Of a stretch of DNA of 64,000 nt, positions 18,002 to 28,975 are shown piece after piece. The DNA comes from Isoetes taiwanensis. Its lineage: Eukaryota > Streptophyta > Lycopodiopsida > Isoetales > Isoetaceae. Numbering within the stretch: the stretch's first letter is position 1; the number at the start of each line of letters is the position of its first letter. The stretch lies in the NCBI GenBank assembly GCA_021234155.1, contig JAJEKV010000015.1, forward strand, positions 12,223,920-12,287,919. The letters are read 5' to 3'. A model generated the notes under the pieces. That model searched no databases and was not told where the DNA came from. It worked only from the letters and a program-made list of their open reading frames with translations. The translations under genes were made by a program, and so were the position numbers.

Positions 18002-20457
18002 GGTCAGGGGAATGGGATCATGCCCTCCTCTGAATCTGACCGGATCCTGAACTCATGGAACTCCTTCCATGACGTTGGGTCGCCATCACATGGTTTCTGC
18101 GGATGGAGCATCATAAACCCTCATTCAATCGGATCGTGGGGGGATTAATCATCGGTCGGTGCATCCTTTCCGGCACACATGAGAATGATATATGCCTCTG
18201 TTTTCTCCCATGGCTATGAACATGGGGATGGGACTGCAAATGGGATCAGGCATAGGAGTCCTTGACTCATCTACAGTGGATTTCCCTACGTCGCCAATGC
18301 CGAGGAAGGGATCGACAGCATGCCAAGTTAGGTCCGGTGGTGCACGCCGCGGATCATTTTATTCCACCATGTTTAGGTTTGCTTTTTGCCTTCTCAATTA
18401 TAGGTGGAATGATTTTCTTTTCTATTCTATCTTCGACCCACTTAAATATGGATTATTATTGCCATACCCTATCTTTGCTGATTTTTCATCAACAACGACT
18501 ATTCGCGATGACATCACAACAGCAACAACAATTGCAACTTCACAAAGTTCAAACTCGGCAGACCAAGGATAAATGTAAGTTATTTATATGTTCAAATGTG
18601 GTTGTGGCCACCAGATGCATTTGTAAAAGGCGGTCTTGGATTAGCGGTGAGCTACTTTTGTGAATAAATGCGGAGTTTTTGTCTCCGCTGTGCATGCATA
18701 CAAAGTTCTCAAAAAGATAGGATGATAAAGGGCGCATGTCGTGTATGTGTAATCTACGTACATGGTATGTTAGTGCCATGTCATTGGTCCTGAATAGCTC
18801 CGTTGACATGTAGAGATTAACTCCCAATTATTTGTGCACTAATGATTTTTAGTAAACAAACCTTTTTTTAAACCTATCATCTACGTAGTTGGAAAGGACG
18901 ATTGCTCATTTAGACAATATATTGATTGTGTTGGCACCCTTTTAAATGAACTATGAATATTTCTAACTTGTTTCTCAATATTTGGAATGGATTACCTAAT
19001 TTTGTTGACTCCCATGTCTCATTTGGAAAGTAAGTTACTAATGCTTGTATTATCTAGTATATGCATTGTTTCTTTCTGTAATTATTTCATGTCCAAGTGC
19101 CCGCACTAGAACTATATCTAGAGCCTAGATGAGGGTAACGTCTCTCTTTTCTCTCAATCACACTCCCACCCCCACCCGCAACACCAAGTGTTAAACTCCT
19201 AACCATCTCCAGGTAAGCTTTGCAGTTAATTCAACTCCCATGTGATTTAAGGTGGACACCCACCAAAGAAACAATAATAACAATAACTTTCCACAACCCT
19301 TGCCTCTGCAGCAGGTTTTGGATGTGCTTATTGTTAAAGCACACCATCTCAATATCTTACGTTCATGTCTAATTGGGCTTGCTTGGGCACTTATAAAATG
19401 AACATTTGCTGTCATAGCCACAAGCTCTTCATGGTCCAAACTAATTTGCAGCACTATGGGTCAAATGTTGGTATAAACGTAGCTCTCTCGGTAAAGCTTT
19501 GGCATATGGTGCGCTGGCAAACAATGTTGACCAGTCGAAGCGACCTCCTTTCACATAAAATTGCATGACAAACATCACGGTAAATCCCTTAGATGGTTTA
19601 TGGGATTCGTTAATTTGAAACTTTAACGTCGCCGACAATAGGATTAGGCTGGTGCGCTCACCAAAACATAGCACATGTCTTCATGCAAGAACCACCAAAC
19701 TTCTCAACGTATCTCTAGCTATTATTTTTTCAACTGGCATCAGCTTCACACGTTTTCAAGGACAAACAATGTAATGTACGCGGTTGCTTCTCATCACATG
19801 TAATTACGACTTGGTATAGATAGACCTCATTGTCAAACTGGCGTGATCTACAAATGCGATACATGTCTGGTTGATCTTTACTCAGGTTTGCCTTTATGAC
19901 TAGGTGATGCGGCTAATATTCACTACGACGAAGGTGAATAGTTCAATTTAGCTTTGTTTATGCAAAAGTGCATAGCAATTTGAGCTCAGGAACGAAAGAT
20001 TTTGTGGCTGCTTTATCTATTTATCCTACAAAATTGCATATTGTGAATACTACTTAAATCTTTGGGTGTTGACATCTAAGTATGGCCACATATAGATGAA
20101 GACTGAGCCATAGTAATGGTAGCAGTGAGCTTGCACGTACTCAGGTAGGGAACATGAGAATAAACTATGCAATTTAGAGATAGTTGCCTTCGTTTTCCCC
20201 GCACGATCAGATAGCCCACAACCTCAAATTCAACACCACAGAACAAATGCACTCCAAATCCAACCTTTCCGTCTTCATATCTAACTTAAAAATATGAATT
20301 TAACCTTCTGCCTTTAGGAGACATTTGATATATTATAAAACAGAAATCACATCACCAAACCCACATCTGCACCTAGCCTAAAATCACGGCATATATTGTT
20401 TGGAAAACAACACCTAAAGTCTTGTTTATAAGAACTGCATTTTTCTGTTTTGCTTCT

Positions 20458-20528
20458 CTGTTTTCGCCCATCTGCGTTTTCTATTCCGCTTCTGCGTTTT
20501 CTATTCCGCTTCGCGTTTTTCGCCCATC
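20458..20528. repeat. Short tandem duplication of a 20-bp word
   Basis: The word tctgcgttttctattccgct occurs twice back to back, flanked on both sides by ttttcgcccatct. It is a local duplication with no visible function. Confidence 0.85.
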
Positions 20529-20982
20529 TCTATTTTGCGGTGTTACAGCCTAACCCCTAGGCAGTTTCAGAACCAGAGGGCATTTTTCTTGATTCAACAT
20601 GAAAGGGTACTTCGTCTTTTGATATGCGAACGACATTTGCACTGATCTGTGGCAAAATACCCTCTCCGTAATCTGAAAGACGACAAGATTAAAATTGGCA
20701 ACAACAGAGGCATCTAAATGGATCGAGGAATTTGTTCACAAGAAAGAGATAAACAAGACAGAAAACTGTGCGAACACAACTAAGAAAAATTTGGGTGGCT
20801 TACATGTATCTCTGATATTTGCTCTCATTACGTGCTCAAGTATAAAATTATAGATGTTGAATTTACACCCTTTACAAGATGACAGAACGAAAGCCCAGTA
20901 TGTGTAGGTACAAAGGTATGAGTCTAGACGGACTTTTATTTTCGGTATCGGGATTAGATAGTAGGAGGGAGGGCAATTCTTA

Positions 20983-21890
20983 CGCTAATAATATTTCCCA
21001 CCTGCACAGCTTTCTTCGTCTCGGCCAAGACATGTGCAATTAACTCCGAAATTGCATCCAAAATTCATGATCTCATCCCGTATACAGGCTTCCACAGTTC
21101 TTAAATATACATATCCCAATTGAATTTTAAAATGCGGAATAGCAGCATCTAGATATGCTTTCAGTTTCCGCAGCACTGATGCTGTCTGATTAAACGAAGG
21201 CCTGGCGTCATACTGATCTGACTCTGCCTGCAGAACGACTCCCACGAGCACAGTAAGCTTGGTCACAGATCCACTTCACATTTTTTGGGCGGCCAGTTTG
21301 TGGATCATCGTTTAACCAGCCCATGGCGTCCCCAAGTTGAGCGTCACGTAAATGGCTGAACGGTCCAGCGGTCGCGAACATCTTCCTCAAGCGAAAACCA
21401 CTTATATCTGGTCAGCTCGTCCACCTGGTCTCTGTCATACGGTTCGTCCATCTGTAATCCATTTCGCACCAAACACAGAATTGACGAAATGAAGCCCCTC
21501 TCCCATAACCGCCGCGCAATCTCCAGCCGTCATCGTCTATAGCGTTTCCGTCCAGCTTTGCTTGCCTATTTAGCCAGTAGCTTAGCTCTTGGTATTTTCC
21601 AGCAATCAGAACATCGTCAAACTGATTTTCCGTGTAAATGAGGGCTTTTTTCGAGTTGAAGTCTTGGAACTTCTTACTCTCAGTGGCTGAAAATTCTGAA
21701 ATGGCGGCAATTCGCACGCTTTGAAATTTTTGCGAGGGTTTGTGGGTGGATCTTCACGGAGAGTTATGAATCTTTCGACTAGCCGGCAGGATTTAATAGC
21801 AGGGGGAGCTCCTCTCACATATTTGGTTTGGATGTGCAAGGCATTGGCAAGAACTTGCCACGGAATGTTGTGGCTTTGATGAGTGGCCAT
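20983..21890 (-). pseudogene. Unknown protein-coding gene (copy 1), frames broken
   Basis: Minus-strand coding-like sequence spread over three frames: 21890-21606 (starts MATHQSHNIPWQVLANA), 21717-21412 (ISEFSATESKKFQDFNSKKA, then YTENQFDDVLIAGKYQELS) and 21266-20985 (ASVLRKLKAYLDAAIPHFKI). The related copy at 24810-25210 keeps the first two blocks in one frame through a stretch FKACEHFTRRFVATISEFSA. The first frame change here is therefore explained by loss of about 13 nt in this copy. The second may be a small intron or indel. A candidate splice donor lies just after 20990. The composition looks like a real soluble protein, but I do not recognise the family. A promoter-like block precedes it. 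Confidence 0.45.
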
Positions 21891-21919
21891 AAATTATTTG
21901 CAATTGTATTCTGATCTGA

Positions 21920-22210
21920 AAGAACAAATATATATAACACTTTGCAAAACTTCTGTATATAGGAAAGTGTCGCGCGTCGGTCGGCAGGTTGACACGTCAC
22001 GAAAGTCCAGTAAATGGACTTTGCTATTACGTGGACAACAGATAGGCGTCCATTCTATGCCACGTGTCGCCAATCCAACGGTCGAAACAAGAAAGCCAAA
22101 CAAAAAACAGAATGAATTTGCTGTAAATGAAAAAAGGGTTAAAAATGCCACATGGCAGCACAGGATAAGACGCGCGGGCAGAATGGCGTCTGTCTATCTG
22201 TTATTTACAT
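21920..22210 (-). promoter_or_regulatory. Promoter-like block with two ABRE/G-box motifs and TATA
   Basis: Reading the minus strand toward the gene below 21890, a TATATATA stretch lies at 21925-21940. Two ACGTGTC motifs (ABRE-type, bound by bZIP factors) lie upstream in opposite orientations: plus-strand ccacgtgtc at 22060-22068 and the reverse complement within gacacgtcac at 21991-22000. The duplicated copy near 25080-25140 lacks this roughly 250-bp block. It was therefore gained here or lost there. The function is inferred from motifs only, and the distance from TATA to the ATG is unusually short. Confidence 0.33.
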
Positions 22211-22260
22211 TTGGGGACCCAGCAAGGGATTTCTTGCAGGGGAAGCAAGAATCATAGACT

Positions 22261-23274
22261 TGGTTTATGATTCTTGGATCATTTTCACCGAAGCCTCTTT
22301 TTAATTGTTTTTTACTTTAAGTGTAGGTTTTCATTTTTTTAATCATTTTTTAAGGTTTGTACAGCTGGTTTTTGCACGATAGACCATGATGCTTGGGCAA
22401 AATTGTAGGGTATTGAATAAGCATAATTTGGGTTCATTTTATCCGTTGACTTGTAGTGGAAGCGTTTATATGTCAACTAGGCAAGGGTTATCTTAAACCA
22501 ACGTCCATGTTAATCCCAATTGCATAGTTAGCCCCTTATCTTCTATTTCCAACCTCATGTATTTGAAAAAATGTACGCTGATGGTCTTTAGCTACACTTT
22601 ATAACAACACTATTGTGGCAGCTCTGATGCAATATAGCTCAATCCAAATACCAAACTTATAACCCAAGTATGTTCCCTCGAAGGAACACTCAAACTCAAG
22701 TAGTATAACAAGAAGGCATAAGTTAGATGATCATTTGACCAAGTCTTTGGACGAATTAAACTTCAAACCAATTAATCATGAAATAGATTCTTGAGAAACT
22801 GTACACTTCTATATTTCTAGATAAGATTATATTCTCTACACTTTTTTAATTTGAAGGCCATGTGCCACATGCGAGCCTTAGTGATTTCTGCCTTTGGGAT
22901 GTTTGAAAGCAGAAACTTGTATCCGCATTCGGGGCCTCTAATTTCATTTTTACTATATACATGCTCTCATCTTCGCTGAATTTCCCGTAAGCCTAGGGTC
23001 TCCAACCGTAATCGTAGAATTTTCAAATCCCTATCTATCTTAAGCAAAGGGTGCCGGATGCGCAAGGTGTCACATAATGACTTCTTGTCCCACCATTGCC
23101 ACATCGCAAGAGAGTCTAATCTAGAAATTGACCACTAAATTTTTTTCTAACAAGTTGATTGCATTCAATGTAGTATGAGACATATGTGAAGTCTGTCTAA
23201 TATGAGAGAAGAGAGATGATTATAAATTTGTTGGATTAGCTAATAATATCTGTATTATTTAACTAATCAACTGA
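22261..23274. other. AT-rich spacer, possibly upstream or intronic
   Basis: No coding stretch or repeat recognised. If the minus-strand exon at 23282-23386 belongs to the gene at 20983-21890, this would be intron, but I see nothing that proves the link. Confidence 0.4.
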
Positions 23275-24100
23275 AACTTACCTGTGGTACTTCTGCTTCC
23301 CTGTCTAGCATGTCTGCTAAGTTCTCCCCATGCAGGGTCTGTGTTCGACTTGTTTTTTTGCCCTCAGGGCTCAAAGGAGAAGAATCTAAAGTACTATTGT
23401 CTATAGTTTTATCTAATGACATATCCTCACAGCTTTAGATGTTTCTGTATTCCCTGGACACTACAAGACCATCAGTCAATGGGTTAGCATCACAACTTCT
23501 GCCATTTTATAACTAGAATAGAATTGGGACTAGCTCATCACCATATTCACCAACTCAAAATTCACCTGCGTTATTTCTGCTTCTCTATCTAGCAAGGTTT
23601 ATGATGTTGGTACATGTATAGTCTGTGTTCTACATGTTTCTTTGTCCTTGAAGGATAAAACACAAACATTTAACGAGTTATGTGTGTGTCAAATTTGCTC
23701 GTGCCATATCCTCATTTTTGCTATCTCCACTTGCCGTATGCTGATACGAAGGACACCACATCCATCAGATGCAATATCCAGCAATTGATCAAGCCTTAGA
23801 AGCACATCAGGGAAATGTATTCACCAATTGAAACTGCAATTGTGCAACTTCGGGTTCTCTATCCACTGACTCCATTAACATGGCATACGCCTCGTCTTTG
23901 TTTGACATGTTTCTTTGTGTTTCCTATAAAAAACACCAGCATCTCTACTTGTGTACACAGTTTGCCCCAATGCCATGTCTTCGTCCTCACTGCATTAAGA
24001 TTCATCCCCATTTGGTGGATACTGATATCTGCTTGATCTCAAGGTTAGCAAAATTCCTCGAGCAATCTAGTTGGGCAAGCCACCTACAAAGATTTTCTTT
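23275..24100. repeat. Three diverged tandem copies of a ~275-bp unit
   Basis: Units begin near 23278, 23563 and 23838. Each opens with a match to acttctgcttccctgtctagca followed by gtctgtgttc and a cttgtttctttg-like phrase. The second halves of units 2 and 3 share ccatatcctcattttt/ccatgtcttcgtcctcac followed by a gctgata/actgata phrase. Unit 1 contains an open minus-strand exon with a good splice donor; the matching parts of units 2 and 3 are disrupted. This looks like exon-plus-intron duplication inside an old gene. Confidence 0.5.
23282..23386 (-). CDS. Candidate single exon of an unknown gene
   Basis: On the minus strand the sequence from an acceptor-like TTTAG (about 23387) to a strong donor (CAG followed by GTAAGT, at 23284-23277) is open and ends with LADMLDREAEVPQ. 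The repeat copies at about 23563-23660 and 23838-23930 keep recognisable versions (LLDREAEITQ; VDREPEVAQ), which supports past coding function. No neighbouring exon could be joined with confidence, so product and completeness are unknown. Confidence 0.33.
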
Positions 24101-24803
24101 TCTATATGTGAATGTATGTACTGCTTGAAGAAAGGGGCACCCAAAAGTGTGTAGGTGTCTGAGATGAAAAGAAAGACAACTTAAGTGCCATGGCTCAGTT
24201 TTCTAATTTACTGCAGATAACACAAGGGGACAACTAACAAGCTTGCACTTCCAAGTTGCTCATCAGTCATAACAAATAGGGTATTTTTGAGCCTTAATCA
24301 GGCAAGATGTTGAATGAGCAATTGGGCAAATGAGGGCCCTCATAAATAATCACATTGGGCTTTATTCCATAACACAATGGATGGGGTGAAGCAGTTCATA
24401 TTTCAAACCATACATCTAAATCCCATTATTTCAAATACTATAAATAAAAATGATGATTTTTTATGCGCTTTTTCTTTCTATTAAGAGAACTTGATGCTGT
24501 GATAGTGTCCCAGCTAGCAACAGATCAGTGCCAAGTTAGAAAAATGGTATAAGTGATAAATCGTGGCTCAAGCTTTCATGACCGCAAAATTGAAAACAGA
24601 AAGAAAAGCCTAAATTATCTGTTTTCTCAAGCTGAAGCAGGTCAAATTGCTAAGGAAAAAGCAAGGAAAGAAGGTCACAGTACTTGTTTTGGATGACTAA
24701 GCTGACCACCCCTCACCGAAGCCGCCTCCTTTGATCGATGCTACATCTAGAGCTTCTCGCAAGCCTCAGACGAAGGGAAACTAGTGGTCGAATGAAGGTC
24801 CAT
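24101..24803. other. Spacer, no gene recognised
   Basis: No open stretch with family features. It lies between the 275-bp repeat block and the duplicated gene fragment. Confidence 0.45.
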
Positions 24804-25210
24804 CTATGTAAATGAGGGCTTTTTTCGAGTTGAAGTCTTGGAACTTCTTACTCTTAGAGGCTGAGAATTCAGAAATGGTGGCAACAAAACGACGAGTAAA
24901 ATGCTCGCAGGCTTTGAAATTTTTTGGGTTTGGTGGTGAATCTTCACGAATATAGATGATGTATCAACCAGCCGAGGGGGAACTCCAAATACACTAATGT
25001 ATTTGGATCGGATTTGCATGGCATTGGCAAGAACTTGCCACGGGATGTTGTTGATGAGTGGCCATAAAGTTATTTGCAATTGTATTTTGAAAGAACAAAT
25101 ACTGACTTTGCAAAACTTCTGTTTGGGGCCAAAACATGACCCAGCAAGGGATTTCTTGGAGGGGAAGCAAGAATCATAGACTCTTGGTTTATGATTAATT
25201 CTTGGATCAT
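24804..25210 (-). pseudogene. Truncated duplicate of the unknown gene at 20983-21890
   Basis: The minus strand matches 22250-21640 over the start-codon region, the IPWQVLANAMQI block and the block ending FNSKKALIY. It then stops at TAG and loses the rest of the gene. It keeps 12-13 nt (encoding HFTRRFV) that copy 1 lacks. Its upstream end, encoding MILASPPRNPLLG in one frame, recurs a third time at 43330-43440. That third copy contains only the 5' end because the tandem duplication starts there. Confidence 0.6.
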
Positions 25211-25689
25211 TTTCAACTTCTTTTTTAAGTGTTTTTTTACTTCTAATATTTTTAAATTTAGGTTTTCATTTTTTGTGATCAATTTTTTATTAAGGTTTTT
25301 GGGTTGCCCCTAAGGGGGGCAAACCCTCGTTTATGTGGGTTCGTGGCATATCCTGGGTATTTGCTGGAATATACCTAGGATATGCTGGTGACTGCTCCAA
25401 ACCCATTGTCCCCTATGAACTGACGGTCACATGCCTTTTGTATTCGGATGTTCCAACCTAGGTTAAGGAGGATGGTAGACCAAAGCTTGAATTTGATGAA
25501 TATGGCGGGGGGTATTCTCCTCCTGGGCTTGTCATCGAAAATAAATCGATGGAGTGTAAATCTTAAGCACAAATTGCAAGAGCGGTCTTACGAGTTGAGC
25601 AAGGCTACGATTTTTTTTTCTCTAATGAGCAGTTGGCAATGGCAAAGTAACCCTCAACCCTTTTTCGGAAGCTTCAAGAACATTTCTTT

Positions 25690-27800
25690 TCTTTTTAAAC
25701 ATGTAGGATATGCACAAAGATGGCGAGGACCTTCTTGCCCTGCAATGCTTCAACAAGATGCAAGATGAGGGCATGAAGTTTGGACAATATACATTTTCAA
25801 ATGGCTTAAGGGCATGCGACAAAGATAGGGGCTATAGTAATTGGAAGATCCATCCACGAAGATCATTGAAAATGAGTTTGAATTCGATGTTATAGTGGAA
25901 TACACTTATTGACATGTATATCAAGTGTATGAAATTAGGCAAAAGTGAGGGTCTTTGAATCACTTAATAGAGATCTAGTATCACTGGTGTTCAATGATCA
26001 CATGATATGCCTAACTTGGGGAAGGCAACTATGCGATGGAATACTTCTATAGGATGCAAAGTGAGGGCGTAAAGCTTAACAAAGATGCATGGGGTATGCT
26101 CAAGGCTTGTGGTGATGTTAATGCAATACAACATGGCGGCATATCCATGAACAGATCATCGCATGTGGGGTGGTCCCAAAATTGATATAGTTATGGGGAA
26201 TACAATTCTCGATATGTATCTTAAAATTGAAAGCATGGAAGAGGTACCTAATATTTTTAGCAAATAGACAAACCGAGATATGAGCACCTGGTGTTTAATG
26301 ATTGCAGGATGTGCTCAATATGGGGAAGGATTCCTTCTTCGTAAAATTTTTTTGATGAGATGGAGGCTGAAAGGATAAAACTAGATAAGTTCATAGTTTC
26401 AAGCTTGTCGAAAGCATGTGCAAAGATCTGAGACTTAAAAAAAGGAAAACAAATTCATGAATGGTTTATAAAGGCCTTAGGGATGTATATGGACATTGTT
26501 GTTCAGAATTCTTTTGTTCACATGTATGCAAAATGTGGGGACCTAAAGAAAGCTCGCAAAGTCTTTGACAGTCTTACGAGCCTAAATGTCATCACTTGGG
26601 GTACAATGATTGCAGGATATACCGAACATGGGGAAGGGCCGCTTGCTCGAATGTTTTTCATTGGGATGCGAGTGCAATGGCATATGTTGAGATAACCTCA
26701 CATTTTAAGCATCTTAAACGCATGTGGTATCCTAGGAGCCATAGAAAAGGGCAAACAGATAGTTCAGAGTGGAGTTCAATTTGATATCACAGTGGAAAAC
26801 CAGCTTGTCGATATGTATGCAAAATGTGGGAATATGGACTGTGCACGCATAGTTTTTGACAAATTGCGAACCGAATATAATATCATGGGGTGCTATGTTT
26901 GCGGGGATATGCCCTTTGTCACAATGTTAGATTGGGCGAGCGGTGTTTTGAAGAGATGCAAAGGCAAGGCGTTAGACCTAATGGTGCAACATTTGGTAGT
27001 ATTCTTGCTACATGCAGCCATACTTGTTCATTAGAGAAGGTCTCAAGTATTTCCAATCTATAAAGGCTGAGCATGACATTACTCCACAAACGCTTCACTT
27101 TAACTGCATAATTGATCTCCTTGGGCATGCGGGGATGCTTGAATGAGGCATGGAAGCTAGTTCAAATAATCCAACCGGACATTACTAGTTGGATGACTTT
27201 GCTTTTCGCTGCCGGGACATATGGCCACGTGAACCTAGGGAAGGCATTGTTTTGAACAAATTATTCATTTAGATCCAGCGGTATAACGGGTGCATATGTG
27301 CTCATGTCGGGCATTTATTCCGATGTATGCATGGGAGAGGATTACGCTAAAATAGAAGAGTTGAGGCAATCAAGATGTGCATGGAAAAACCTACAAGAAC
27401 ATGGATTGAGGTTGACAACAATGTGCATGAGTTCATTGTTGGGGACAAGAACCACCCAGCAGTAAGGAGGTCAATATTATGTTAAGCAGGGCTAAGTAGT
27501 CGCTGAAGGAGGTAGGATATAAACCAAAACTTGAGTTGGTGTTGAACAAGATTACAGACAAGGAGAAGGAAGACGTTTTGTGTGGACATTCTGAGAAATT
27601 GGCTATAGTCTTTTGACTTATAAGTACACTACCTGGGAGAGTCATCCGAGCAACAAAGAATCTTTCAATGTGTATAAACTGCCACAATGCAACGAAGATT
27701 ATCTCGAAGATTGAAATAGAGATATTATAATAAAGGATGCTCATAAAATACATCATTTCGCAAATGGCATTTGCTCGTGTCAAGAATATTGCCATTTTAT
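25690..27800 (+). pseudogene. DYW-type PPR protein pseudogene (unit A)
   Basis: Pentatricopeptide repeat proteins with a C-terminal DYW domain bind organelle RNA and edit C to U in chloroplasts or mitochondria. PPR motifs are visible, for example VHMYAKCGDLKKARKVFDSL near 26510-26580 and VDMYAKCGNMDCARIVFDKL near 26807-26866. They are followed by an E-type region and a DYW-like part (HSEKLAI near 27590 and [14 protein letters not shown] near 27680-27720). Many frameshifts and stops break it, including a TAG after the DYW-like ISKIEIEIL. The end reads as a degenerate CSCQE form rather than DYW. An acceptor-like aaacatgtag at about 25700 suggests an intron in the ancestor. Some frameshifts may be sequence error, because unit B is open at several of the same places. 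Confidence 0.85.
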
Positions 27801-27823
27801 ATTAGTTTGCAAGTTGTATAACT

Positions 27824-28468
27824 AAGGAAGGAAGGAAGGAAAGAAGTATATTTAACGTCCACGGAGGCCAACTGGCCTAAGAGACGGTGATACAATATAG
27901 CGGAAAGTTTCCAAACACAAAAGAAAACCACAGAAACCCTGTACAATGTGTCTCTACCACTGGGATGAAAAAACCCCCCATGTAGGAGGAAAAACCCTTG
28001 TAGTAGGCGTTGAGAGGCCCTATCTGGGCACTCAAATTCCCTGTGCTGTGAGGGACTCCCTGACGGTGGAGATTTGCAAAATGTAGGACGCGAGACGTGC
28101 AACCATTGGCGAAGCCAACAGTTGATGAATTGCTATCTCAGAGCATCTGAGATCGGCATGAGCTGCTCGGATGTGTGCATATGATGGGCATTCCTGTAGA
28201 GCATGGTGTTCATCTTCTACTATCTGCATGTGACAGCACTGGTATAATCTCTCATGCCGGGGGATTCCCTGCCCTCCATCCGTACCCCAGCAGCCTGTCT
28301 CAATTCTGAGATGGTGGGACCCTGTCCTTATTGCAGCTATAGCTCTCCGTTTCTTGGTAGAGATGTGTGCCTTCAAATACTGGTGGGGGCCATGTTCAAG
28401 CGACGGATTAACCTGCGTGTGGTAGTGCTCTGTTTTAGGCTTTGCAAGAGTGGGCGCATCCCACAGCT
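27824..28468 (-). mobile_element. LINE 3' part with (TTCC)n tail (unit A)
   Basis: The minus strand encodes the C-terminal part of a non-LTR retrotransposon ORF2, including IRTGSHHLRIETG and a putative zinc-binding block CCHMQIVEDEHHALQECP. The 3' end carries ggacgttaaatatacttc followed by a short (TTCC)n tail at 27824-27843. The same LINE continues after a 6.8-kb insertion at 35305, and is uninterrupted in unit B (54252-about 55890). It lies just downstream of the PPR pseudogene. Confidence 0.85.
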
Positions 28469-28473
28469 CGGGG

Positions 28474-28505
28474 GATGCATTAGAGAGAATTTAAAAAAAA
28501 AAAGG
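28474..28505 (+). repeat. Left inverted repeat of the 6.8-kb element
   Basis: A gatgcattagagagaattt stretch followed by an A-run and GG. It pairs with the reverse complement of 35043-35074, which reads ggtgcattagggagagtatt and then A-run and GG. Mismatches are few outside the A-run. Confidence 0.75.
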
Positions 28506-28975
28506 TACAAACTAAGTTGCCACATAGGAAACCTCATGGGCCAATCGCATGCGCCTTATGTAGAGGTGATTAGATTCACTAAATTTTTTATGTACACGTG
28601 TAGAGAATATATTGGCGGGCATCTGCCCGGGCAACGAGCTGCTGCCCGTAGAAGCTTGTCTCTTGTAAATTTGTCTCGATTCATTGCTTCTTGCCAATTT
28701 TGTTTCTTGATTCTCACAATGAACTCCATTTCGTGGATGAAACTCCCGGAAACTCCTGGCTGCCACCGTTAACTAGTCTATACAATTATGCCTCTGGCAA
28801 TCCATGATGGTTTCGGGCTGGACTTTTTTGGCTGAATAAAGAAGATCTCCCCTTTTTCAAATTGCTTGAACTTCCGGTGTGTGTTTTGCTATCTTTTATT
28901 TCTTAGAATTTCAGGAATGATTATATGCTTGTTTTTAACAAGTTTCTCGATTTCTCTTGCATAGATTTTTTAACG

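Larger units (their letters stand above)
16943..20982. other. Intergenic DNA with minor simple repeats
   Basis: No gene is supported. Open frames up to 133 codons (18262-18663, plus) overlap others in different frames and carry no recognisable motif. Two small simple repeats inside it are listed separately. Confidence 0.45.
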
